DNA from: an uncultured Clostridium sp.
GTDB taxonomy: Bacteria; Bacillota; Clostridia; Lachnospirales; Lachnospiraceae
Assembly (NCBI GenBank): GCA_947575275.1
Contig: CANPMS010000023.1
Span: 1-35,312, forward strand
Length of the DNA: 35,312 nt
Direction: 5' to 3'
Part shown: positions 26,004 through 33,120 of the stretch, piece by piece
How positions within the stretch are numbered: the stretch's first letter is position 1
How the letters are laid out: the number at the start of each line of letters is the position of its first letter
Position numbers and translations under genes: made by a program
Notes under the pieces: model-generated
The model's database searches: none
Told to the model about the DNA's origin: nothing
What the model saw: only the letters and a program-made list of their open reading frames with translations

Positions 26004-26331
26004 GCTTTTTCTCCTCCAGGGCCATCTGCTGAACCAGCTCCTTCAGCTTTGTCTCCAGCTGCGACATATGAATTGACATAAAAAATACTTTCACAATCAG
26101 CACAAAAATCGCAAATAAAAATAAAAAGTTGGTGGTGGCATAAATTCCCAGAACATGGGCGCAAAAATCTGCCGCCTGGGGAAACACACTGTATACCACA
26201 AGTACCAATGCCAGTACGATCCAGAAAATACCGCTCTCAATCTGCATTTTTGACTGGCGGATTTTCCGAATAATCATAGCAAAGGTTCCCACAGATACCA
26301 GAATCAATGCAGCGCGAAGAGTCATTGTCAT
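25987..26331 (-). CDS. DUF2304 small membrane protein
   Basis: The start is the ATG at 26331, which overlaps the stop of the upstream glycosyltransferase (TGATGA) and has GGAGGAGG upstream, giving 114 residues (MTMTLRAALILVSVGTFAMI). Three membrane segments are followed by a charged coiled-coil tail (MSQLETKLKELVQQMALEEK). DUF2304 proteins commonly sit beside glycosyltransferases in rhamnan and other surface polysaccharide loci and may anchor or assist the enzyme. The overlaps on both sides make co-translation with the glycosyltransferase and DUF2142 genes very likely. Confidence 0.88.
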   Translation of the reverse strand: MTMTLRAALILVSVGTFAMIIRKIRQSKMQIESGIFWIVLALVLVVYSVFPQAADFCAHVLGIYATTNFLFLFAIFVLIVKVFFMSIHMSQLETKLKELVQQMALEEKKHEEEN

Positions 26332-27275
26332 CACGGGCGCCTCCTCCATTTTTTCTCCCAGTACATCGGACTCATGCTGCACCAGAGTACCAGGGTTCTG
26401 GGAAGCTTCTGGTAGCGCCTGCCCAGCTTATATCCCAGATACTTGCAGCCGCTCCCAATCACCAAAGATGGCAGCAGCCAGACATACCCTCTTTTCACAA
26501 GCTGCTGCGCAGTTCTTTTCACAAGGCGTACCCCCTCCCCTTCCGAGGCAATCCCCGCAAACACCTCCGGGTGATCCGTCTGGGATACTGCCAAATCAAA
26601 GTTGCGGCGGAACTGTTGCACACAGGACAAATTATGGGAGTGAATTACCTTTGCTTCCGGCACATATGCCACTGCATACCCGGCCTGGATTGCCGCCGCC
26701 GCATAAATCATATCCTCGTTAAAGATGGTGCTGCCGGTAAATCCATCCAGTTTATTAAAAATATCTTTTCGGTAAGCACAGCAGACATTGGAGGCAAAAT
26801 AGGTCTTAATCCCCAGCCTGGGCAGATCCTTCTTCGTTTTTATCTGCCCCTGTTCGGGATAATTGAATGCTCTCGTATACTGCTCAATCACACGGCACTT
26901 CTTCGCAGGAAGCTGTCTGGCGTATGCCACTGCCACCGCTTCCCCGTCAGCGCCTGTCCGGGTGAATGCCTCCATAAGCCGCTCAATCAAATACTCATCC
27001 TGGGGCACTGCGTCATCTGTCATGAAAATCATCAGGTCTGCCTCTGAGTACCATGCTGCCAGGTTCCGTGTCGCCCCATGGTCAAACTCTTCCTTTGTCA
27101 GGTGATGAACCTCCAGCCCCCTCACATTCTGATAGCCCCCCTCATTCCAGCAGGTCTTCTCTGTATTCATCACAATAATCCTGCGGGGCTTTACCGTCTG
27201 CTTCTCCAGCATCCCCAGCAGCCTGGAAAACCGTCTATCCGGCTTATACACCGGAATCAGCACATCAACTGTCAT
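26331..27275 (-). CDS. Family 2 glycosyltransferase (rhamnosyltransferase-like)
   Basis: The start is ATG 27275 (MTVDVLIPVYKPDRRFSRLL), overlapping the flippase stop (ATGA), with GGGAGG seven bases upstream; 314 residues. The GT-A fold is clear: VDVLIPVYKPD at the N-terminus, DHGATRNLAAWYSEADLMIF followed by MTDDAVP as the metal-binding acidic cluster, and FNEDMIYAAAAIQAGY as the acceptor-side motif. The DH.ATRN stretch is typical of bacterial rhamnosyltransferases in this family. Together with rfbC this suggests transfer of rhamnose from dTDP-rhamnose to the glycan, an inference. A hydrophobic patch near the C-terminus may touch the membrane. Confidence 0.9.
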   Translation of the reverse strand: MTVDVLIPVYKPDRRFSRLLGMLEKQTVKPRRIIVMNTEKTCWNEGGYQNVRGLEVHHLTKEEFDHGATRNLAAWYSEADLMIFMTDDAVPQDEYLIERLMEAFTRTGADGEAVAVAYARQLPAKKCRVIEQYTRAFNYPEQGQIKTKKDLPRLGIKTYFASNVCCAYRKDIFNKLDGFTGSTIFNEDMIYAAAAIQAGYAVAYVPEAKVIHSHNLSCVQQFRRNFDLAVSQTDHPEVFAGIASEGEGVRLVKRTAQQLVKRGYVWLLPSLVIGSGCKYLGYKLGRRYQKLPRTLVLWCSMSPMYWEKKWRRRP

Positions 27276-28576
27276 GTTATACCTCCCGCTTCTTTTGCAC
27301 GCTTCTCCTGTCCATAACCATGCCACGCCAAACTAACAAAGCCAAGGGCCATAAGAATCATCAGATATAAATATGCCCGGGCTGCCCCCGGAATCCCCCG
27401 CCAAACTACCAGCCGCCGCGCAAGCACTGCTGCGACTACCGCCATCACCAGATAAATTCCGAAAATGGTTTTCTGCCTGCGCATAATTACCAGTGCATAA
27501 TAGTACAGATTCAACACAGCATAGAAACCTCCACCCAGCACAATCAGCACAAAGTCTTTATAATAAGACGCCAGCTTTCCTGCATATGCCGAACCAAGAA
27601 GCATCTCCAAAATTCTCAGCACAGGATGTCCAAGCAGCACCGCACCGCCCAACGCCATCATTGCGAAAATTCCAATCACCGACGTAAGCTGCAAAAGCCT
27701 GCTGGAAAAGTCCTCAAACCGCTGCCCGTTCCAACATGCTGTAAGCTGAGTCAGAAATGGCCGAATCACAAAGCCTGCTGCCAGATTAATAATCGAGGTT
27801 GGCATAAAAATTACATTAAAATATCCTGAGGCGGCATCTCCCACATGGGCATCTACCGCGTACTTTGCGGCAGAAAACACATAAAAATCCAGAAACACTG
27901 AAACGAACAGAAGCGCTGTCGCCGCAGTCAGGGTTCTAAGGCTCTCCCTTCTCCATCTATAATCAACACCTGACAGCTGCCTTAACACCACAATATCAAA
28001 CAGGAACACGCCAGCAATCTGGGCTCCCACTGCTGCCGTACAAGCAGCCGTCAGATTTTCCCCCGCCGTCAGCACCAGAAGAAATATACCTACTGACAGA
28101 AGTGTCCGAAAGGTATTGGATTTTCCCGTAAGATAAAGGCGCCCGTTTCGCTGGAATTCCGACTCATACACATCGGCAAACCCATCAATCACCTTATAAG
28201 CAACCAGCAGAAAAATAACCGTCATCTTGCCGCGGCTGTACTGGCTGAACACAAGATAGAAAAACCCGGCAGCCATCGCCATCACACTGGTCAGATACCT
28301 GTGGTGCAGATAATCTCCAAAAGAAAATTCCCTCTTCCCGTCTGTAATCTGAAAGGGACGAATACCGAAATATGCCAGAAGGAACATCTGTTGTCCCACA
28401 GTGCTGAAGCCGAAAGCAAAGATTCCTCCCTGCTCCTCACCGGCAATCCGCATCACCAGAAAGGAAAGCGCCATACTGGCGAAAGCATAGCAAATGCTCC
28501 CGATCATATTCCAGACCATATCCTCCTTTTCCCTGTCTGCCCCTGTACAAATAAGGGCGTCCGCCCAGCGCTTCAT
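27272..28576 (-). CDS. Polysaccharide flippase (Wzx-like)
   Basis: The protein has 434 residues with about 12-14 hydrophobic segments and the polysaccharide-transport (MATE/MVF superfamily) character: an N-terminal MVWNMIGSICYAFASMALSF segment, EEQGGIFAFGFSTVGQQMFL, and paired hydrophobic halves. It should flip lipid-linked repeat units across the membrane. It overlaps the downstream glycosyltransferase by four bases. Its 5' side borders the restriction-modification island: the 26-base repeat lies only 22 bases upstream of the start codon, so its original promoter connection with the genes at 32.4-35.3 kb is broken or altered. The AGAGAGGAG site before the ATG lies between the repeat and the start. 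Confidence 0.88.
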   Translation of the reverse strand: MKRWADALICTGADREKEDMVWNMIGSICYAFASMALSFLVMRIAGEEQGGIFAFGFSTVGQQMFLLAYFGIRPFQITDGKREFSFGDYLHHRYLTSVMAMAAGFFYLVFSQYSRGKMTVIFLLVAYKVIDGFADVYESEFQRNGRLYLTGKSNTFRTLLSVGIFLLVLTAGENLTAACTAAVGAQIAGVFLFDIVVLRQLSGVDYRWRRESLRTLTAATALLFVSVFLDFYVFSAAKYAVDAHVGDAASGYFNVIFMPTSIINLAAGFVIRPFLTQLTACWNGQRFEDFSSRLLQLTSVIGIFAMMALGGAVLLGHPVLRILEMLLGSAYAGKLASYYKDFVLIVLGGGFYAVLNLYYYALVIMRRQKTIFGIYLVMAVVAAVLARRLVVWRGIPGAARAYLYLMILMALGFVSLAWHGYGQEKRAKEAGGIT

Positions 28577-28597
28577 CTACATACTCCTCTCTCGCTC

Positions 28598-28623
28598 CAT
28601 CTCGCTTTCGGGCTTTCGCCCTC
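28598..28623 (+). repeat. 26-base direct repeat, left border of the island
   Basis: This sequence, which contains the small hairpin GGGCTTTCGCCC, recurs unchanged and in the same orientation at 32203-32228 and 32332-32357. The copies bracket the restriction-modification genes; the distance from this copy to the first right-hand copy is 3605 bases. Confidence 0.85.
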
Positions 28624-28652
28624 TTATTTTGTTATTACTCGTAAATACCCGT

Positions 28653-29462
28653 TTATATCATTTTGTCATTTGTTACCTTTTCCAATCTCTTCTTGGATAT
28701 CTCCAAGTATTCTTCGTTTACGTCTATTCCAATAAACTTCCGCCCAAATCGTACAGCCTCTACTCCTGCAGTTCCAGAACCACAAAACGGATCCAAAATA
28801 ACCTGTCCTTCCTCCGTTGATGCCAATACAATTTTTTCCAGCAGATATTCCGGCTTCTGTGTCGGATGCTTTCCTTCTGCTTTCTCTGAAGGTTTTGTTA
28901 GTGCACCTGTCCACACATCCTTCATCTGCTTGCCGTCATTCATCTCTTTCATCTTTTGATAATCAAAAAAATACCGAGACTTCTTTTCATTCTTCTTTGC
29001 CCATAAAATGGTTTCTGTAGAATGTGTGAAGCATCGACATGCTAAGTTTGGTGGTGGATTTGTTTTCTGCCATGTTATGTTATTGATTATCTTGAAGCCT
29101 TCCTGCTCTAATGCCATACCAATCGAATATATATTGTGTAATGTTCCCGATATCCAAATCGTGCCGTTCAGCTTTAGCACTTTCTTACATAACTTAATCC
29201 ACTTTCTGTTAAACTTGTGTTTTTCTTCAACGCTGGTTCCACTTTCTGAAAGTTTATCCCATGAGCCTTTATTTACAGAAACCATCTTTCCACCCTGACA
29301 GGTAATGCCATCATTGCTTAAAAAGTAAGGTGGGTCTGCAAATATCATGTCTGCAGATTCCGGTTTCATCTTTGTCAGAATTTTGAAAGAATCACCCAAT
29401 ATCAACTTTGATTCTTCTGTCTCGAAATATAATGGCACTTTCTTTGTAAATAAGTTCTCCAT
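28653..29462 (-). CDS. dpnA: DpnA-like DNA adenine methyltransferase (beta class)
   Basis: The protein has 269 residues and closely follows DpnA, the second methylase of DpnII-type systems. The catalytic DPPYFLSNDG is at 43-52, before the SAM-binding DPFCGSGT at 224-231, which is the beta-class order. WISGTLHNIYSIGMALEQEG, WQKTNPPPNL and GKHPTQKPEYLLEKI are all present. DpnA methylates the adenine of GATC and can also act on single-stranded DNA. It lies about 60 bases behind the Dam-like gene. In DpnII operons the nuclease gene dpnB follows, but here the next gene is the glycan flippase, so the nuclease is missing. The gene is much more AT-rich than the flanking glycan genes. Confidence 0.92.
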   Translation of the reverse strand: MENLFTKKVPLYFETEESKLILGDSFKILTKMKPESADMIFADPPYFLSNDGITCQGGKMVSVNKGSWDKLSESGTSVEEKHKFNRKWIKLCKKVLKLNGTIWISGTLHNIYSIGMALEQEGFKIINNITWQKTNPPPNLACRCFTHSTETILWAKKNEKKSRYFFDYQKMKEMNDGKQMKDVWTGALTKPSEKAEGKHPTQKPEYLLEKIVLASTEEGQVILDPFCGSGTAGVEAVRFGRKFIGIDVNEEYLEISKKRLEKVTNDKMI

Positions 29463-29524
29463 TACTTCAAATCTCCATATGCTTGATTAAATATCGAAAA
29501 CCAGCCTTTCTTACAAAATGTATT

Positions 29525-30358
29525 CTAATAATTGCATATGATCACCTCTTCACCAACTCTGTTGGATGCATCTGAATTAATCATACGCTTTACACTTACA
29601 ACATCTATCTTGTAGCCCTTGTTACCATACAACTCATTTATCAAATCCGTATTATGATTTGTGAGCATACAGTAACAACCCCTATCTGTTAATTCATCAA
29701 AAAGTTTTGCCAGTCGCTTGTGACTTTCTATGTCAAATCCCTCTTTGGTATATGATTCAAACGATGTAGGATTTAATGGTGCATATGGACTGTCGATAAA
29801 TACAAAATCGCCCTTCATCGCATTCTTGCAAACCATTTCAAAATCTCCATCTATAATGGTTACGCCTTGCAAATACTGTGAAGTAGCCATAATAGCCTCT
29901 TCATCAACAGATGCCCTGCGACTATTATTGTATGGGACATTGAAAAGCCCTTTGCCATTCACTCGATACAAACCATTAAAACAATGCTTATTGATAAATA
30001 CGAATAATGCAGCCAGCTCCACATCATATTCTGCCTTCATCAGTTTATCATTGTAATGCTCTCTAAGAGAATAATAATACTCCTTGCCATCTTCCCACAT
30101 TACCGCATCAAGCTTATTTACCGCCTCTAGAAATGCCTCTGGTGCATTACATATCTGTTTGTATGCATTTATCAATGCCTTGTTTATGTCATTTATCAGA
30201 GCATTAGCAGGTAGCAATTCAAATATTACCGCACCACCACCTACAAATGGCTCATAATAATTATTATACTTCTCAGGCATTCTTTCTTTTATCTGTGGAA
30301 GCAACTGACGCTTACCGCCAGCCCATTTCACAAATGGAGCTACATTTGAATTACTCAT
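29525..30358 (-). CDS. Dam/DpnM-like DNA adenine methyltransferase (alpha class, D12)
   Basis: The protein has 277 residues. The N-terminal FVKWAGGKRQLLPQI and the SAM-binding EPFVGGGAVIFEL (36-48) precede the catalytic motif, as in the alpha class. FNGLYRVNGKGLFNVPYN is the family's target-recognition stretch. The catalytic motif reads IDSPYAP (DSPY at 189-192) where DPPY is usual; serine in the second position is a variation, and activity should not be assumed lost. I infer methylation of GATC. The start follows AAGGAATCAAA and has its own promoter at 30408-30436, so it may be expressed independently of the third methylase. Confidence 0.9.
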   Translation of the reverse strand: MSNSNVAPFVKWAGGKRQLLPQIKERMPEKYNNYYEPFVGGGAVIFELLPANALINDINKALINAYKQICNAPEAFLEAVNKLDAVMWEDGKEYYYSLREHYNDKLMKAEYDVELAALFVFINKHCFNGLYRVNGKGLFNVPYNNSRRASVDEEAIMATSQYLQGVTIIDGDFEMVCKNAMKGDFVFIDSPYAPLNPTSFESYTKEGFDIESHKRLAKLFDELTDRGCYCMLTNHNTDLINELYGNKGYKIDVVSVKRMINSDASNRVGEEVIICNY

Positions 30359-30407
30359 TTTGATTCCTTTTCTCTATGTCCGTCAAAGGACAACCTTTTA
30401 CACATCC

Positions 30408-30436
30408 ATTATACTTGCAAACATATAAAATAACAA
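30408..30436 (-). promoter_or_regulatory. Promoter of the dam-dpnA pair
   Basis: TTGTTA (30436-30431) and a perfect TATAAT (30413-30408) with 17 bases between them lie in the 107-base gap between the third methylase and the Dam-like gene. Confidence 0.65.
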
Positions 30437-30465
30437 CTCCAAACCTTCACTCTTTGTGAATTAAT

Positions 30466-31188
30466 TTACTTCCGAAATACAAATATATACTCATGCGCCA
30501 AAAGAAGGAAATCATTATTCCGCTTCTCCCAATAATCTGTTGAACGGCAATTATGCTGCTCCTTAATGATAATCTCTTTATTCACAAAACCTGCCTGCAA
30601 AAAGCATTCCATCATACGAAAACCTAATGGAATGACTTTTCCATGCTTTCTTACATCCCCAATCATCACCGCACATATTTTTCCCTTTTTCAACACACGA
30701 AAGGCTTCTTCTGCCACCTTCTGCATTTCAGCTAAAAACTCCTCCACACCAAGTAATGCAAGGTCCCTCTCTATTCCTTTACTATACTTAAGAATGTTAG
30801 CATATGGAGGATGCGTACAGATAAAGTCAATACAGCTATCTTTGATAAAATGCAAATCAGCAGCATTACCATTTCGTGTAAATATTTTTGAGTTTGTTTC
30901 ACATTGAAATTGTAAATTTGTTTCAGATATTGAAACAGATTGCGGATTGATGTCAACACCTACTGCATGACGATTCAGTAGCTTTGCCTCTACCAAGGTT
31001 GTTCCACTACCCATAAATTGATCTAGAACCCAATCACCGGGATTAGAATAGCGAAGTATCAGATTTCTTGGTACGTATGGTGACCAATTTCCTCGATACT
31101 TTCCTGAGTGCGTTGCCCAACTACCTCTGTTTGGAAACGACCAAACTGTTGTTGGTTCAAGCCTAAAATTATTTGGTTGTAAACTAAT
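30466..31188 (-). CDS. Site-specific DNA methyltransferase (alpha-type N4/N6) with an unusual or damaged start
   Basis: The frame that matches the family runs from about 31188 to 30466 (240 residues). It contains WSFPNRGSWATHSGKYRGNW, VPRNLILRYS, the SAM-binding LDQFMGSGTTLVEAK (about 55-69) and the catalytic THPPY (125-129), a TSPPY-type motif typical of N4-cytosine or N6-adenine methylases. An ATG inside this frame (31014) would start in the middle of the SAM motif and cannot be correct. No ATG or GTG lies upstream in frame. An excellent AAAGGAGG (31204-31197) is eight bases before an ATT (31188), a rare start codon. Alternatively the ATG at 31195 is original and one extra T created an early TAG. 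The neighbouring controller gene suggests a Type II restriction-modification methylase. Confidence 0.75.
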   Translation of the reverse strand: MSLQPNNFRLEPTTVWSFPNRGSWATHSGKYRGNWSPYVPRNLILRYSNPGDWVLDQFMGSGTTLVEAKLLNRHAVGVDINPQSVSISETNLQFQCETNSKIFTRNGNAADLHFIKDSCIDFICTHPPYANILKYSKGIERDLALLGVEEFLAEMQKVAEEAFRVLKKGKICAVMIGDVRKHGKVIPLGFRMMECFLQAGFVNKEIIIKEQHNCRSTDYWEKRNNDFLLLAHEYIFVFRK

Positions 31189-31261
31189 AATCCATACCTC
31201 CTTTTTTTATTGATTGTTTTATTGTAACTCAGATGTTCACAAAAATCCATAGCAATTCCCT

Positions 31262-31322
31262 TTCACTATAAGTGAATTTATATAATATACATCTCATGAG
31301 ATAATATTCACAAATAGTGAAA
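31262..31322. promoter_or_regulatory. Divergent control region with palindromic operators
   Basis: Between the third methylase and the divergent controller gene lie two near-identical palindromes, TTCACTATAAGTGAA (31262-31276) and TTCACAAATAGTGAA (31307-31321), with a third palindrome, ATCTCATGAGAT (31291-31302), and TATAAT-like sequence between them. The spacing and symmetry fit operator boxes bound by the adjacent XRE protein, controlling both directions as C-protein boxes do in Type II systems. Confidence 0.7.
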
Positions 31323-31333
31323 GAGGTATTCCT

Positions 31334-31588
31334 ATGTATTTCAATAATGATACAAACCTATATCGTGTTATAGGCATAAATATAAAACATTACAGGGAAC
31401 AAGCTAAACTAACACAAATTCAACTTGCAGAACAGGCTAAAATCAGCATCAGCTACCTCTCTAAGATTGAAGCTGCTGGATGCTATAAAAGTCTTTCTAT
31501 ATCTGTGCTTAATCAGATTGCAAATGTACTTGGAGTTGAGATTAGTGAATTTTTTAAGGAGGTATCTACTTATGACACTAATAATTAA
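31334..31588 (+). CDS. XRE-family HTH regulator (restriction-modification controller type)
   Basis: The protein has 84 residues and is one helix-turn-helix domain (about 12-70): IGINIKHYREQAKLTQIQLA, then EQAKISISYLSKIE and ISVLNQIANVLGVEISEFF. The size and layout match C (controller) proteins of Type II restriction-modification systems, which time expression of the nuclease after the methylase. AAAGAGGT precedes the ATG, and two palindromic candidate operators lie upstream. Its end overlaps the next gene (31572), which has its own AGGAGG, so the two are translated together. A role as autorepressor or activator is inferred from context. Confidence 0.85.
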   Translation: MYFNNDTNLYRVIGINIKHYREQAKLTQIQLAEQAKISISYLSKIEAAGCYKSLSISVLNQIANVLGVEISEFFKEVSTYDTNN

Positions 31589-32104
31589 TTACTTACTCCC
31601 CTTAGGTGACAGAATTACTATGCGAGAAAACTTAATCCAGACGTTTTTACGTGAAAAACCAGGTACTGGAATTGGAGAGAATGCCTCTCGTTATCATTAC
31701 AATGTTGAACGATTTGGTAGTTATGGTATTTTTCTCAAACGTCCTACTCAGTTAAATAAGGGATTTGATTTTACGGTAAATATTGACGGTCTGTTTTTCA
31801 AAAAAATCGTCGATATTCTAACCCAAGTCATCAAGACATTACAGGTGCCTTAACCGACTGTAAAATCAATTTTCCTCAAATCTATCCTTCTATTGCACAA
31901 AAATTACAACAAATATACAACTGCAAGCCCGTTTCCCTGACTCCATCAGGTGCAACTTTCCGCGATTATGCCGGTAACGAACACCCTATTGAAATCATTT
32001 TATTAGCTGTAAAATGGTTGTTTATGGAACAAGATTGTGCTTATTGGAATTACTCTGGACGTGCTATGTTTTATGGTGTTCTGCAAGAAAATGGTCTAAT
32101 TTAA
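31572..32104 (+). pseudogene. Frameshifted gene of unknown family, candidate restriction endonuclease
   Basis: The first frame starts at ATG 31572 (AGGAGG nine bases upstream) and reads MRENLIQTFLREKPGTGIGE, then ASRYHYNVERFGSYGIFLKR and LNKGFDFTVNIDG. At a run of seven A (31800-31806) the protein-like signal jumps two bases along, to NRRYSNPSHQDITGALTDCK, then IEIILLAVKWLFMEQDCAYW and NYSGRAMFYG, ending at 32104. One more A would restore a single protein of about 178 residues. I do not recognise the family. Its place after a C-type regulator and opposite a methylase is where a Type II nuclease usually lies, so a nuclease is a reasonable guess and no more. The loss may be real inactivation, slippage at the A run, or a sequencing error. 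Confidence 0.65.
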
Positions 32105-32118
32105 TCTTATCTGCATAG

Positions 32119-32153
32119 AAAAGGAAGCGCCCAACCATTTGGATGTTTCCTTT
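32119..32153 (+). terminator. Hairpin after the frameshifted island gene
   Basis: AAAAGGAA and TTTCCTTT with an inner CCAA/TTGG pair form an interrupted hairpin 15 bases after the stop at 32104. Confidence 0.45.
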
Positions 32154-32170
32154 CCAGGACTTTTCTCTAT

Positions 32171-32408
32171 TTCGCACTGTGATGCTCGATTTCGCTTTGC
32201 TTCATCTCGCTTTCGGGCTTTCGCCCTCCTAAACTCCTCCCAAAGCCTCCTGCTTCCATGCTAGCATTCACAGGAGGCTGTTCCAGATCTTTTCACGCCT
32301 TCGCACTGTGATGCTCGATTTCGCTTTGCTTCATCTCGCTTTCGGGCTTTCGCCCTCCTAAACTCCTCCCAAAGCCTCCTGCTTCCATGCTAGCATTCAC
32401 AGGAGGCT
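32171..32408 (+). repeat. Tandem 109-base repeat, right border of the island
   Basis: The segments 32171-32279 and 32300-32408 are the same 109-base sequence with a period of 129 bases. Each contains the 26-base sequence also found at 28598-28623. They lie between the island and the stop codon of the glycosyltransferase gene at 32431. No coding potential is seen. Confidence 0.9.
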
Positions 32409-32420
32409 TTGGGAGGAGTT
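32361..32420. repeat. Long perfect inverted repeat
   Basis: Twenty-one bases at 32361-32381 are perfectly complementary to 32400-32420, with an 18-base loop that itself contains the palindrome ATGCTAGCAT. The arms can be extended by GCACTGTGA upstream (32303-32311) and TCACAGTGC downstream. The first copy of the tandem repeat has only the left arm. It could terminate transcription from the glycosyltransferase gene or be an end structure of a mobile unit. Confidence 0.85.
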
Positions 32421-32430
32421 TTCACAGTGC

Positions 32431-33120
32431 TCAATGCTTGCGAAAATTTTGAATTAGTAGAATGGAAATTAGCATTCGTGCCATATACCGCACTGCCTCC
32501 GCAGGTCTTAAATAGCTCTCGCCTCCGTTGCGCTCGGCAATATACACCGGAACTTCTGCCACATGCGCCCCCTGCTTGAGCAGATAAGATATGGTGTCTG
32601 GCTCCGGTCCATAATTCAAGTTCAGGGCAAACTCCCGAATCATCTCCCGGTTAAACATACGCATCCCCGATGTTGGATCTGCCACCTTAACGCCTGTGGT
32701 CAGGCAGATTGCAGCCCCAATCAGGCGGCTTCCCATCATACGCAGAGACCAGCCTCTTCTCTCATGGATAAACCGGCTTCCGATTACAATATCGTACCCT
32801 TCCTCCATTTTTTCACGCATGGAGTCAATGTATTCCGGGCGGTGCTGCCCATCCCCGTCAAACTGAATCGCGTACAGATAGCCTTTTCGGTACGCGTACT
32901 TCATGCCTGCCTGGAAACAGCCTGCCAGCCCCAGATTCACCGGAAGATCCAGAAGATTATATCCCCTCTCACGGCAAATTTCTGCAGTGCGATCCCTGGA
33001 GCCGTCATTGACCACCACATAGTCGAGCTGGGGATAATCCAGTTTAAGCTCATCTACCACCGTCTCAATATTCGCTTCCTCATTGTAGGCAGGAATGATT
33101 ACCAGCACCTTATCCATCAT
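32431..33120 (-). CDS. Family 2 glycosyltransferase (dolichyl-phosphate mannosyltransferase-like)
   Basis: The start is at ATG 33120 or the adjacent ATG 33117 (MMDKVLVIIPAYNEEANIET), overlapping the stop of the aminotransferase gene, with GGGGGG upstream; about 228 residues. GT-A motifs: VIIPAYNEE, DYVVVNDGSRDRT, LPVNLGLAGCFQAGMKYAY, and the metal-binding QFDGDGQHRPE near residue 90. There are no C-terminal membrane segments, so it resembles soluble DPM-type enzymes that load a sugar onto a polyprenyl phosphate. It belongs to the upstream half of the glycan locus and is now followed by the island border repeats instead of the flippase. Confidence 0.9.
   Translation of the reverse strand: MMDKVLVIIPAYNEEANIETVVDELKLDYPQLDYVVVNDGSRDRTAEICRERGYNLLDLPVNLGLAGCFQAGMKYAYRKGYLYAIQFDGDGQHRPEYIDSMREKMEEGYDIVIGSRFIHERRGWSLRMMGSRLIGAAICLTTGVKVADPTSGMRMFNREMIREFALNLNYGPEPDTISYLLKQGAHVAEVPVYIAERNGGESYLRPAEAVRYMARMLISILLIQNFRKH

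Noticed and set aside
30466..31014. Annotating the third methylase from the in-frame ATG at 31014
   Set aside because: That start cuts into the SAM-binding motif and discards about 58 residues of strong family sequence.
31059..31250. A 63-codon minus-strand frame with an ATG upstream of the third methylase
   Set aside because: It is the third frame over sequence whose other frame clearly encodes the methylase N-terminus; it has no ribosome binding site.
28598..32357. A transposon or integrative element as the source of the island
   Set aside because: No transposase, integrase or tRNA gene is visible. The direct repeats support movement or recombination but do not identify a mechanism.
32171..32408. 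A CRISPR array at the island border
   Set aside because: There are only two copies of a 109-base unit with a 20-base gap, not short repeats with regular unique spacers.
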